DNA of 37,071 nucleotides. Origin: Klebsormidium nitens. Taxonomy: Eukaryota > Streptophyta > Klebsormidiophyceae > Klebsormidiales > Klebsormidiaceae. The notes beneath the pieces were generated by a model that was not told the origin of the DNA, did no database searches, and saw only the letters and a program-made list of their open reading frames with translations. Position numbers and translations under genes: made by a program. Position 1 is the first letter of the stretch. Each line of letters starts with the position of its first letter. The DNA is taken from assembly GCA_000708835.1 (NCBI GenBank), contig DF237003.1:235009-272079 (forward strand), written 5' to 3'. Below, in pieces: positions 1 to 10,874 of the stretch.

Positions 1-430
1 ACTTGGTTTTAAAATCTGCCCCCCCTAAGGTTTAATAAACATCGACAAACATGTTTAAAACATCAAATGACGTTTGTACATGTGATCGGGCGAAGCCACG
101 ATTTTCTGAGTGCAATAAACATTATAAACAAACATGTTTATTGTTTCAAACATGTTTAAAACATGTTTAAACCCAAAAAACATGTTTTAACCATGTTTTT
201 CGTGTTTTTCCGTGTTTTAACCATGTTTATAACCATGTAGGGACCCACACTTTTCTGGCGGTCCCAGCCGATCACCTGTACGTTTAAAACATGAGTTGCC
301 TACCCGGGACGCCTCACAGCTGTTTTGCCCCAGCAAAACATCGTCCTTCAACTCTTGCGAAGCGCCCATTGATGCAGCATCAATTGTTGACCATTGTTTT
401 CGTGCTCGCTTCCTTTTTTTCGTTCTAGCA
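1..430. other. upstream region of the GTPase gene
   Basis: Apart from the AAACATGTTT cluster, no coding signal is seen. The reading frame of the GTPase exon stays open back to an ATG at 296, but the residues between 296 and 430 look unlike a conserved domain. The ATG at 431, 40 residues before the P-loop, is a more natural start. The 5' untranslated region and promoter of the GTPase gene are probably here. Confidence 0.4.
40..240. repeat. AAACATGTTT palindrome cluster
   Basis: This AT-rich stretch repeats a core close to AAACATGTTT, which is its own reverse complement. Variants such as CCATGTTT and AAACATGTTTAAA recur, especially between about 125 and 235. Spacing is irregular, so it is not a clean tandem array. 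It lies about 190 bases before the likely start of the GTPase gene and could be a decayed satellite or a promoter-proximal repeat. No function can be assigned. Confidence 0.7.
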
Positions 431-3400
431 ATGCAACAAATGACGGTCCCAACCACTGGCCTGCTTGATGGTCCAGGTTTTGAGCAAGCAACCCGCAGTC
501 TCTTGGATGATAACGCAGAGCTGCATTCTTTGGTCAAGATAGCGGTGGTGGGGCGGGAAAAGGCAGGCAAGAGCGCGCTTATACGCACACTGTGTGGACT
601 GGAACCTCTGCAGAACTATGTAGAGACAGCAGGAATCGAAGTGCAGCAGCTTCTGAGAGGAGCTAGCAGGGAGGACACTTCCGCTGGGGCGCAGTCGCAG
701 GTAAGTTGCGTGATGCTCCGTAAGCTCCATGTATTGCCTCTCGAACTAATTATGGACATGCTAAGCCTACACTTGCAGCACTGACCTTCTTTTACTGCCT
801 GGGTGCTCTCCGATAATGGAGAATGCAATTGCGCATTGCTTTGATGAGGCAAGGAGGGGCAATGGCAACTGTATCAGAAGGGTTGGAATCGAAACGAAGC
901 TATATGACTTTCTTCAGTGGGAGAGGCTTTAACGCTTGTGCATGATTTATCAGCAGGGAAGACCGCGACAATCTGCCCCTGGGGCTGCTAGATTGATGAC
1001 AAAAAGGAAAGACTGCTGCGACCATGCGCAATCAAGATTGATGCAGGACGCTCCTTACCAATTGCCCCTCTCGACCCATCTTTATGTCTCATCACCTTTT
1101 TGACCACTGTGGTAAAAAGGGCTCTTTGTTGGATGAAGCAGCGCAAGGACCAGAAAGCGTGACAACCATTTGCACCACTCCACATCATCTCTTACTTTTT
1201 TCATTCACTTGTTGAACTTGTTGCATCGGACTATTCACCCTGCTATCTGTGTCAACCAGACATGGCGTAACTCTCCTAGCTCCTCAAAACAGAGAGACAA
1301 CAAAAACTTTTTGACCACTCTGAGTGCAAGCCCCTGCTCCGAACTTGACCCGGAGAGTGCCGCAGTACCGAAGTTCCAAAGTGCCACAGGCTTCGTTTAG
1401 GAATGTACACATTGCTTCTGTATTTGAGATTCTCGATTTCAGCATCCAACAACCACTACCTTCACACGACTTCAAACCTTAGAAACTCACAACAAAACCA
1501 GTGCCTTACACTCTTGTTCACTGTTCCCAGGGCGATGAAATGTCTGCTCCTTCGACCAGCTTCCAGTTCTGGGAGGCCGCCGGACGTCCTTCCGCACGCT
1601 TTGAGTACCTCCTCCCGTCCGCCGCAAGCAAGGCGCGTCTCGCCCTCCACGTGCTCTCCTTGCAGGACCGCGCCGGGTTTGACGCGCTGCCCCAGCAGAT
1701 TGATGACGTTGGTACGCACGTGCCTTGCCTCGTGATCGCAACTAGGTATGTCTATGTCTGCTCCTTCAAGGCCGTGGTGAGAGTGAAACGACTTCACCTT
1801 GTCGAGACTGCTTTCAGGTGTCATGGAAGGCGTGTTCTTGAAGGCGTGTTCTTTACAATGGTAACTATGACAAGGCGAGTGTCCTACGAGTGATGTGTCT
1901 GGCCAAATCCGGATTCCAACAATAACGAAGTGTCAAATCTAGCTCGAAGTGACAAAGAAACTTCAACCAAGTTCGGAAACGGATCGGCTTTCTTCACGAG
2001 ATTTGCTTCTCCAACTCAGTCGGATGTCAGTGACCACATCGAGCGTTTGAGAGTGATCGAACTTGCGAAGACAAGGGAACAGGCCAGTACCAACTTACCT
2101 TCCCATCAGCGAGTTCGTGCCAACTTCGAAAAGCTGCAGTAAACCAGTGCCGTGAGAGTCACTTTCTTTCGTAAGAATGAAGCGCTTCGTTCAGAAATCA
2201 GCACAATATGGCGTTTTCTTCGGGGTGCTTTAGAGTCATTTCCTAGTTGCTCTGACGGAAACAATGAAAGACCCGCTCTACGGGGCTGTGTATTGGCCTC
2301 GAAGATGGAAAAGTAGTTACCAAGGTGAGAACTGCGTAGGAATTGCGACTGCTTTGGTGTGGCGTCATTAGAGCCCTTCTGACCGTTCGCTTAGAAGTTG
2401 CCTGAAAAGCATAAGTACTTACTTTTGGAGTCTCGAATGGAGCTTGGGAAAGTCAAAGGCTACGACGTTAGGACAAAACACTTGACACGTGGATCTCCCA
2501 GGCGCAGTAGATGCGAGGCAATCCATGCGCGCAAACTTCCTCCTCTTCTTTCGTCCCTGCTATTCCCTGGCTGCTCTCTTGCTGTATGCCAAGATCACAG
2601 CCCCAAGACGAACCCTTCGACCTACAAAAAGATCTATCCGCATCAGCATAACGAACTCCTTCCCGTTTGATATCCAAATAGTTTTTCATATTTGACGAAG
2701 GCGCTTTGGCGCTCACTTTCTGTGCAGGCACGATCTTGTGTACCAAACCGCCATCCCAGACGATGAGCTTCGAGCTTTCTGCGCACGGCACCGGTTACGC
2801 CTGTGTTTGATAGGGAACCCCCAGGACCAAACGGACGAAGCGCAGCAGCGTCGGACAATAGTGAGCATCCCAATCGCCCTTTCTCGAGACTGGACTTTCT
2901 CGCAAAATCAAAAGTAGGCTGTTGGAGATCGATCTGCAAAGTCGGTCGAGAAACGATTGGATTTTTGAGAAGGGGCCCAGCGTTCGTAGCAGCATGTGGG
3001 ATTGACCGTATTCGTGATTGTTACTTGAAGTCTCGCAGGCTGTACGTCCTTTGAAGCACTTCGAAAGTAATTCATCCGCAAACGTCTTTTACGGACGACT
3101 TATGGATCCCCAGTTCTTCGGCAGCTTCAAAATCCAGGAACTAAAATCCGATGGTCTGAACTTGCTGGTTTGGCAAATTATCTTTTCAGGCACTGACGAT
3201 TTGGAAGATAGCCTCAATTGTCAACGTTTGTCGCGGTTGAAACGAGAATGTAAAAGAAGCAAAATTTTCAAGGGCCATAACCAAGGCTTGCCGATGCGAC
3301 CAGCGACTTGGTGCAAGAGACTTTTTTAAAATGCGCAACGCGGAGCTCGTGACTTTCATTCGACGGCCAGTGGCATGGGAGTAACCGGTGTCGTGTAAAT

Positions 3401-3546
3401 CAAAGCTTTTTTAGCATCGTGGGCAAATAGCAATCAGCCTCGAAGCCGTTAACGAGCCCCTTCCTTCCGCCAAGTCAAGTGATTCACTGCGCTTCTCTGT
3501 GCAGGTCCGAAAGTACATTTTGGCCGAGATTGAAAAGCTTCTGTAG
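431..3546 (+). CDS. RSG1-like: CPLANE2/RSG1-like small GTPase (ciliogenesis-linked), exon 3-to-last joint unresolved
   Basis: This looks like a Rab/Ras-like GTPase of the RSG1 (CPLANE2) type, which in animals acts with the CPLANE complex at the ciliary base. Exons read: 431-700 (90 codons), 1531-1745, 2728 to about 2800, and a last exon 3505-3546 ending in TAG. Introns after exons 1 and 2 are phase 0 (GTAAGT donor) and phase 2 (GTATGT donor). Residues 41-48 (GREKAGKS) form the P-loop. FWEAAG near 103-108 sits where RSG1 has FWDCG, so the usual DxxG aspartate is replaced. The segment LSLQDRAGFDALPQQ matches the RSG1 pattern around 'DRASFEDLPGQ'. TRHD at 161-164, created across the exon 2/3 splice, is the NKxD-equivalent base-recognition motif. 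The last exon reads VRKYILAEIEKLL, fitting the C-terminal helix. A short exon ending at 3392 (reading GMGVTGV) may precede it. The donor of exon 3 is unclear (2793, 2802 or 2860), so the C-terminal third is provisional. The family call rests on remembered motifs. Confidence 0.78.
1826..1853. repeat. 14-bp direct repeat, two copies
   Basis: GAAGGCGTGTTCTT occurs twice back to back in the second intron of the GTPase gene. It is a simple local duplication with no evident function. Confidence 0.8.
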
Positions 3547-3860
3547 GTTGGCGCGAAATCGAAATGTATCCAGAATCTAGCTTGACCATGGAAAGACTCC
3601 GTAGTGCAGGCTTCAATGCTCCTCGCACCATAACTGCTCCTAGGTTGCCGTCGAGAAGGTCTTTTCCGAAGTATCTGAGTATGAGTGTCTCGCTTCAATC
3701 CTTGGTTCCCACTTCTTATTGGTTGAATTTTATCGAGTGCCTATGTCTGCATGGTTAAGCCTTCGTTTTAGTTGGACAAGTTCTGCTCCGCTTAAGGTGG
3801 ACGATTTGCAAAGTAGTCATCGCGCAGTGGACGCCGGAAAATGACAGAATCGATGCGCCA

Positions 3861-3878
3861 GGCCCCCGCCAGGGGGCC
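3861..3878. repeat. GC hairpin
   Basis: GGCCCCC and GGGGGCC form a perfect 7-bp stem around a GCCA loop. It lies about 315 bases after the GTPase stop codon. There is no U-run and this is a eukaryotic context, so it is not called a terminator. Confidence 0.6.
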
Positions 3879-4220
3879 GCCAGGCATTCACAAATTGCGG
3901 CGGTCTACTCTAATGGCCTACCCGTTGTGACAATGACGATGAATCCGTAGAAGGCATCAATCCAATGGACTCAGAAATACTACAGCAACAATTCGAGCAA
4001 AACCTGCTTCTGGTACACTGGTGGCGGCCCCTCTGGTGCTCTGGTTGCATCTCGAAGCGGGCTCACGTTAGTGACGGGGCAACGTACATTGTTACGTTAC
4101 TGACGCTCTGTTGCCAATGCAATTGCTTCTCTTGTCCGACCGACGCGCAGCAGTCACACGGCTATTCCGATCGTCGGCACTGCTGCCAGCAGGTGGTGCA
4201 CTTAATTGGGCCTTGGCGCT

Positions 4221-4256
4221 GGCCGCGGCCCGCCCGGGCCGGGCCCGGGCCAGGCT
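4221..4256. repeat. dense GC-rich palindrome cluster
   Basis: Overlapping GGCC, GCCCGGGC and CCGCGG palindromes are packed into 36 bases. A second group (CGCGGCCGCG, then GGTAC-type palindromes) follows to about 4327. This is local low-complexity sequence with strong secondary-structure potential; no coding frame explains it. Confidence 0.6.
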
Positions 4257-5143
4257 TACAGTGTACGCGGCCGCGGCTGTAGTGCGACGGTACTGTACCA
4301 TACCGGTACTTACATACCTAGGTACCAAGATGACGTCCGCGGACTGCAGTCTGCGCCCCGTATCTTGAGACTTGATCTCGGACCCCAAATTTAAATGCGA
4401 CAAAGTGGATCCCGCCGACGAGTGATTAACGCCGTCCGATGGGGACCGAGTTTTGTCGTTTGCCGCAAATGTCGATATGCTAATTGCTGTTTAACGATTG
4501 ACCAGTGGCTACCGGGGCCGGACTTACCCCGGTCTGATCCCCCTAGATGTCTTTGGGATCTTCAACAGGGGAATATCTTGCCCGGAAAAATGCCCCGATT
4601 ACGTCCAACTTTCTGAAGTGCCCGGGGGACGATTGTCGACCAATCATACGTCGTCTGATTCGTTCGCAGTCTTGTTTGCTCACTCAGACTGCAGACTGCA
4701 CTTTTCAGAACCTCTGACACTGTGCGCACGCCTGATCTGATTCGCGAGCGCCAGATTCCAAACGCGACGTCCCTTCGTCCTCCTTTTCCCGCATTCTGGC
4801 AGCCATTCCCAGCCCCCAGTTCCAGCCCAGAGTGTGAAACCTGACAACAGCAAATGCCCTAAAAGCTTGTCTCAGATCTGCGTCAGAAGCGCCCAAAGCC
4901 TCCTGCTTGTGTTTGACGCCCTAGCTGCCTAGATATACAGCTGCTGTTACACCGCTACTGCACGCGCTAACAAGCTCCAACACAACGTACATCCACTCTT
5001 TGGGCTTGAACTGGCATCGCACGCTTGACTTGCAGTCCATATGCGCTGAAATTTGCAGAAAACAAGCGTCCGTTCCTTGTCAAAGTGCTTAGATTTTTAA
5101 ATTAGTTGCAAGTATCTTCTGACAGTTTCTAGTTGGATAAGGC

Positions 5144-8100
5144 ATGGCTGGGATGAGGGTCTCTTTTGCTCTTGGACTGCTAGTTGTGCTTTGCTGCGCC
5201 TCAAGTAAAGCGGTGGCAGATCAAACAAAAGGACCTGGAGTCATTTTCACAAAGGCGGGGATTGTTTGCGGCCCAGGTGAGCTCAGATCCGCTGATGCAA
5301 ACTTCAATGAGCGGAGTTACTGAGATCTGTTAAGGGAGCTGGGATCTTCCTTAGAAATGTGCCACTGTTGCCGGGCTTTTCGCTTTTCCTATGTTCTTGC
5401 TAGGGCCCTGAGCTTCTCTTGATTCAGTTGGTTTTTGTGAGCTCCCTGAACCTTGAACGGTCTGTTCAGTCCATGAGCCCCTCTTCAATTCGCAATTTTC
5501 GCTACGACCACTCTGTTTCAAAGGCTTCTCGCTTTCATCGGTCAGCTTCTGTGAAAAGAGTCTGCAAATGTGGTGATTCAGGCCATGAGCAATAAGTAAA
5601 CCTGAAGCGGATCCTGCGTCTTGCTTTCCATACTTTTCATCAGTAGGGCACATGTTATAGATTGGTGCTGGGCAACTTGACAGGCGGCAACAGCACTCTT
5701 CAACCTAGTTCCTCCATCAAATTTGTTTTTCTCGCATCTTTAACATAAGACGCTGACACAGATAGTTGATTAGCTCTCTGATCCTGGTTGCCCTGGTGAC
5801 CATACATATAGTCCTATTGACGCACATTGCTTTCTGCCTGCCTTCACTGACAGACACCACTCTCTGCCTGCAGCTCTTCTTTGCGTAAACGAGGCGGAGT
5901 GCGATGTCGTCCCTTCAGGGCCCATCAACATTTACGCCTGCAGATGCCAAGACGGGTGGACAGGAACCAACTGCACTGTGCCAGCACCAAAAGGCTTGAG
6001 TGAGTTGCCCTTTCTTCGAAAATGCGAAGATAACGGTGGTGCCTTCTTCTCCATGTTGATTCCCATGTGTTTGCAATGTTGGAAGCCAACTTTTGTAAAG
6101 ACTGATCGTGCCAGATGTTGCTTTTCTCTCATATTTGATAACCACTCTGTTTGGAAGCACGCCACGATTTAAGTAGAGCCACATATGATGGCAAAGACAA
6201 GAAAAGCATCTTCACAGGCTTGAGTGAAAGTGATAGGTTTCGATCAGATCCAGGAACCTCTCTCAATTTGAGCACTTTGCCCGGCACTTTTGGCACGAGA
6301 AAAAAAGGGAAGGGCAGAGCGCTCACAAAATGAAAGCAAGGGCAGGAAGGGAAGGAGGTTGAATTAGGGTTTCCTGCATTACCACAGCAGGGCAGACCGG
6401 CACTGAAGCGGGCATAGCCAATCACAAGCTCTCTCTTTTGTATTTTCGCAAGTTAGATCAACTAGCAATGCGGCTCGCATCTGCGTTGCTTGGATAGCTT
6501 GAGCGCTCTTTACATACTCAGAAGTGATAATCTGCAACCACCCAAAACACTGAACGCCACTAAATTAATGCTTATCAATGCCCCATCAGCCCCCCATCAA
6601 AAGGAGGCTCTTAAAGTCACGAGTTCTGTGCAGATTGTCTTACCCATTGATACACTCCTTTGCCCCATGTGGACCTATTGCCTCCTACTCCTTCTTTGTG
6701 TGGTCTTACTCTGTTGACTTTCAGCTCCGGCTGAAATTAGCCGCCCCCTGTCGCTCAAAAGGGTCACTTGTGTTTTCGTCTGGCTTTGTACTTAAGACTG
6801 TCTGCTCAGAAGCTGGCACTCCAAAGAGTTGTGGTTCAATCAAAGAGCGATCGACAACCATGCCCAATTGACTTTTAGCAGTTCGATGCGGTACACAGGC
6901 TCTGATCGGTTTGGATTTAATTGTCAAATTGCGGCCAGGGCCGCTAACGTGCATATGCGCTGTTCGTAGCTCTAGCTAGTTGTCCTGGCAAGACAATCAG
7001 GGTGTACTCCGAGGCAGTGACCCTGTTGCTCCTTCACTATTCTTTGGACGCCCTTCTGAAAAGGGGCAGTTTCTTTGAGTCATGTTGGGACTGCACCTTA
7101 CTTATCGGCTGCCTTGCTGTTGGAGAGATGGCACTGTGGATGGATGTACAGTGCAGATGTGTCGTCTTAACTGGTTTGAAAGGGCGGCCCTGATCGTTCC
7201 AATCGAATGTGCACCGGTGGTACTCCTGGATACAAGAGAGCGTCGCCACAAGTGACTTGCGGCAAGTTTGATATACTGATTTGAGGTCTGGAGTTGCAGC
7301 GACTCTGGTTGCAACAATTGTGGCCCCGTGTGGGCTCTATAACCAACGCGGGAGATTGTTTTAAGCACGCATTGCCAGTTTGGATCCGTCTCCTGTTGCA
7401 GCCTCCAAGTACACAAAACAGCTTCCAATTTCATGAGCCTGGAGTTGCCGCTTTCCAGGCACTTGCCAAAAAAGCTGAACGAAGGATTGCACTTCAGTCA
7501 CTCCTCATACTAGATTCACTGAACTTGCCAACTTGCCAAGGTGCCAAGTTTCTTGACCCCGTCAACAGAAAATAAGGGGGCTGACATTCGACGGGTATGC
7601 GGTGACGACGTCATTAACGCTGTGTTCTGCCTCTCCTCTGCAGACCTGCCCAATCAGATTGGAGCACCGGTTGCGGCCGGCACCCTGCGGTACCGGTTGT
7701 TTGGACCTGACGGCCCTAATGTGAGATGACTACTCGATGTTTCCGTAACAAATCGGCTACAATTAACATTTTAATCCGCTATGGTGCAAAGTCGATACAG
7801 TATTGCAAACAGGTGCTGGCCCTCTCAGTCTAGGGTGCATTCTATGAGTTGCCAGTTGCTGGGTAGATGAGTGCCCCCCTGACGTATCAGCTAGGGAGTA
7901 CCGTTTCTGAACTTTGAGACTCAGAAGCTGAAGAGCATATGATATATAATCTCCGCTAAGGAGGCTTCCGCATGTCAGAAAAAAGCAACACGGCTGCAGT
8001 GACTCTAGAGGACATCTACCTAAGTCACTGGCCCCTTAGAAGGAAATTTCCAGCTATGTTCACTTCTGCGTGTGCCTTCTAGAAAGGCAGTTGCTTTCTG

Positions 8101-8636
8101 GAAGGGCGAGTTTGCGCGTTAAGTGAAGTTCCGGGTTTGCGTCTTCAATAAAGGGCGAGTTTGCGTATTGTAGGGCGGGTTTGAGTTCGCGTGTTGGCCA
8201 AAAAGGAGACACTGGGAACACATTGCCAAATGTTCACAACAAGGCAGAAGAAGCACGTCTAGGATTGCTGAAGCACCGTTCATTCCCCTTGGTCTGCGAG
8301 TTCAAACGGGTCGACTGATTACACGTGGCCGGCTTTATTCGGTGACGAGCAGCACCAACATAATGATCCCAGCCAGGTTTTTGTCATTGCCCCACGACTG
8401 ATCTTTTGACACCATCGCTTTGACAGGTGCTTGCAATTGTTCTGGGCACAGTCGCCGGTGTCATCTTCCTTATCATCGTCGGCGGCCTGGGTTGCTTCTT
8501 CTACCGCCGGTACAAGGTCAACCGGGGCCCCCTCAAATTCGTCGAGTTTAAGCGCACCGACTCGATTGTGGCGGAACTTGCGCGGGCGCAAAGCATGGAC
8601 AGGAAGGATACCTTCCCTCAAGCGAACCAAGTCTAG
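5144..8636 (+). CDS. type I membrane protein with one EGF-like domain (181 aa)
   Basis: Four exons splice in frame: 5144-5276, 5874-5999, 7644-7720 and 8427-8636 (TAG), with introns of phase 1, 1 and 0. Residues 1 to about 25 are a signal peptide (hydrophobic core FALGLLVVLCCA). Residues 42-78 are an EGF-like domain with six cysteines at 42, 48, 54, 67, 69 and 78, ending GWTGTNC. A short linker (about 79-112) leads to one membrane span (about 113-136), a basic stop-transfer FYRRYK, and a cytoplasmic tail of about 40 residues. N77-C-T is a possible N-glycosylation site. The protein should sit in the plasma or endomembrane with the EGF module outside. EGF-like modules usually mediate protein contact. 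There is no kinase domain, so it is a small receptor-like or adhesion-like protein of unknown partner. The gene at 18828-21846 has the same plan. The exon chain is well supported by splice sites and phase; the biological role is not known. Confidence 0.82.
8104..8195. repeat. short GGGCGAGTTTGCG direct repeats
   Basis: GGGCGAGTTTGCG occurs at 8104 and 8153, with degraded relatives at about 8132 (CGGGTTTGCG) and 8173 (GGGCGGGTTTGAG). The repeats lie in the last intron of the first EGF gene, about 230 bases before its final acceptor. They look like slippage or duplication products. Confidence 0.6.
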
Positions 8637-9484
8637 TACCGCATTCTTTTTTACAATTAATGTCGAGACGTATTATACGGACATGAAAGAGGAGTCGTCC
8701 ACGGGTTCGGGTGTTTCTAGACGTGTTGCTTTTTATGTTGGCGGGCCCCAACGTTACGGAAGTAGTGGCGTGGGCGTTGCGAAACACCCTTGCGTTGTTT
8801 AGTACTGGAGACATTAAGGGGCGCTAAAAGTATGGCATTGCCTCGATTGTAGCCTCGATACGTGCTGCTTGCAGCTTGCCACTTGGGTAGTTGCAAGCGA
8901 CTACGGTATCATTTATTCGCACGGTTTGCTGAAGGTTTGGTCGAACAGCCAGTCGTAGAACCATTGTAGCTCTGCATGCTCGTCAGTAGTCTAAGCTGAG
9001 CAGCCTGCCATACGTAGATCAGTGCTTGCAGAGGCAACTGTAACATTATCATCACTTCTTCTATGAGTATTTTAACACTGAGAGCTGATTGGCTTTGAAC
9101 CATTTCTAAAGGCTCAATTGCCATCTGTTGGGCGAATTCAACAGCAGTTTTCACGCGCTCTAGACCGAACCTAGTACTCCATAAATCTGGTTGGATGAAA
9201 TGGACATGTCCAATCTTGTCCAAGCTGAGCACGATTCTATGCATGCCAGCCAGGCCGTTAGTCCTTGTCGCTCAGTGTGGCTGCTCAATATGTTCTTAGT
9301 GATAGTAACCGTCTTAAGTTCTGTCAGAGAGCTAGTACTTGCTACCAACAAATGATTGATAGTAAGTTCGGTATGCGAGATTCCAGCAGCCGCAGCAAGC
9401 GCGCACACGCAGATGCATGCGCGGCCAGACTAATGATGCACAGTGCTCTGCATACATGCAGTTGCTGTTCAATAGGGGACCGGG

Positions 9485-9897
9485 TCACTTTGAAGTGGCA
9501 CCCCCTTAGATATTCTGTTGAGCTAGGGGGGGGGGGGATTGAGGCCTTTCGCTTGGGGCGAAGCCCCTACGTCGGATTCCAGCTTGGAAAACATGCCTTT
9601 TTATGCCAATTTATCATCTTTTAGCCCACGGGTTAGAGATTCCAGACCATGAATGAACCAAAAAAGCATTTTTCAATGTTTAAAAGGGGCGAATCTTTGC
9701 ATACGACAGTCTGCATGCCCCGGGCCGGGTGGTCGCTATCTGGACCGTGGCCTTGACCTTTTCTTAAAAGACAGGGCCTGGAAGGGGGGGGGGCTTGAGA
9801 CCTTCTGCAGTTGAGCCCGGCAAAGTGCCTTTGAAATACCTAACCGGCCCGGTTAGGTATATGTGGCACCCGGCGGCCGGGTGCCACTTCAAAGTGA
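9485..9897 (+). mobile_element. non-autonomous terminal-inverted-repeat (MITE-like) element, copy 1
   Basis: The left end starts TCACTTTGAAGTGGCACC and the right end finishes with GGGTGCCACTTCAAAGTGA, its reverse complement. Similarity extends inward as TTAGGTATT-like sequence. The 413-bp body has G-runs, a GGGGCGAAGCCCC hairpin and no coding capacity. A reverse-complement copy is at 17982-18385, matching along most of its length. Outside the repeat, the flanks of several ends share AGGG/CCCT, which could be the true outer edge; no clear target-site duplication was found. This looks like a MITE moved by a transposase encoded elsewhere. The superfamily is not determined. Confidence 0.75.
9836..9887. 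repeat. two adjacent perfect hairpins at the element end
   Basis: ATACCTAACCG (9836-9846) pairs with CGGTTAGGTAT (9850-9860) around a 3-base loop. GTGGCACCCGG (9863-9873) then pairs with CCGGGTGCCAC (9877-9887) around CGG. The other element copy has a single uninterrupted end here, so copy 1 carries an inverted duplication of its own terminus. Confidence 0.8.
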
Positions 9898-10192
9898 CGG
9901 TGCCCTTCGTAGGCCCACAGGCGGCCGCCATCATGGGCATGTATACCGTTGAACAGTCAGTGTGCTGCACTGAATTACGAGTATCGGATTTAACGCGGCG
10001 GCTAGGCACTGTGCATGCCACAGTCAATCACATATGCACGCGCGTGTGCGTGCTATAGGTAGAACGGTGCAGCATATACTATGATACGCCATTATTGCAA
10101 TGCATCATGTGAGATCTGTGATCCACCGTGACCTGTATGCTCGATCCGACATAGAGGCAGCACGTACTACACATGGTTCGCAAGCGCACCGG

Positions 10193-10210
10193 CAGTGGGG
10201 CGCCCCACTG
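10193..10210. repeat. perfect 18-bp palindrome
   Basis: CAGTGGGGCGCCCCACTG equals its own reverse complement. It lies in the intergenic region about 670 bases beyond the NUF2 stop codon. It could be chance or a protein-binding site. Confidence 0.8.
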
Positions 10211-10874
10211 CTGAATGGCCACTGCAGCCCAGCTAGCTATATGATATCTGGCACATGCATGCATTGCAGCAGGTCTCTGATTGAACATGCCAGCCATCAA
10301 ATCAGCTCACGGCGACAGATGCATGACAGCGTGGTACCCCCATATCATTCTCAGTGAAGTCGGACCCCGTATATCGAGGTCATACTCAAGCGCTGTAGCC
10401 TTTTGAGGGTAGAGTCTAAGTAGCAGGAGGCCTCCTGGATCTAGGCGGCAGGGAGGGGGCTTGCATCAGTGGATTTCATACGTTCATAACAATGCAAGAT
10501 TGATGGGCCAACACTTTCAACTCGACCGTTTGAGGTTCAATGTAATTCTTGCATGACAAACATGCACAATGGACTACCAAGAGGTTCTTCTCTGTCTTCC
10601 AAAATTTTTATTTAGTAGACAAACATCTGAAGAAGAAATCTTCATGTTGCAATATAGACGTTAAACTTGTATACAAATTCCTACTACCATCCGGCACAGG
10701 AGGGTGATATCACATGGCCATGATTGGGACCGGTGCGAACGATCAAAACCTTCAAATATCCTTTTATATTCATGTATCTGCTTCTCTGCTTCTCTGACCT
10801 GCTACTTCTGAGACCCACATAAAGGAAGAATGCTACAGACTATGTCAGACGGACACCTTTTTGAACAGATGGTT

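Larger units (their letters stand above)
3547..5143. other. intergenic region between the GTPase and first EGF genes
   Basis: No convincing exon is seen on either strand. It contains a G/C hairpin at 3861-3878, dense GC palindromes at 4221-4256, and a run of GGTAC/CCTAGG-like short palindromes around 4287-4327. The last few hundred bases should hold the promoter of the EGF membrane-protein gene that starts at 5144. Confidence 0.5.
8637..10874. other. intergenic region between convergent genes
   Basis: The first EGF gene (+) and NUF2 (-) end toward each other here. Apart from the inverted-repeat element at 9485-9897 and a palindrome at 10193-10210, no coding or RNA gene is recognised. The two 3' untranslated regions must lie near the edges. 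Between about 9900 and 10360 the sequence is rich in short palindromes and ATGCAT-like motifs. Confidence 0.5.

Noticed and set aside
1930-2142. An alternative third exon of the GTPase gene (from 2001, reading FASPTQSDVSDHIERLRV).
   Set aside because: It joins in phase and looks vaguely similar, but the exon at 2728 (HDLVYQTAIPDDELRAF) fits the GTPase pattern much better and supplies the conserved aspartate.
9485-9897. A piggyBac-type or hAT-type assignment for the inverted-repeat element.
   Set aside because: The ends do not clearly match either family and no target-site duplication could be aligned, so only a generic TIR call is made.
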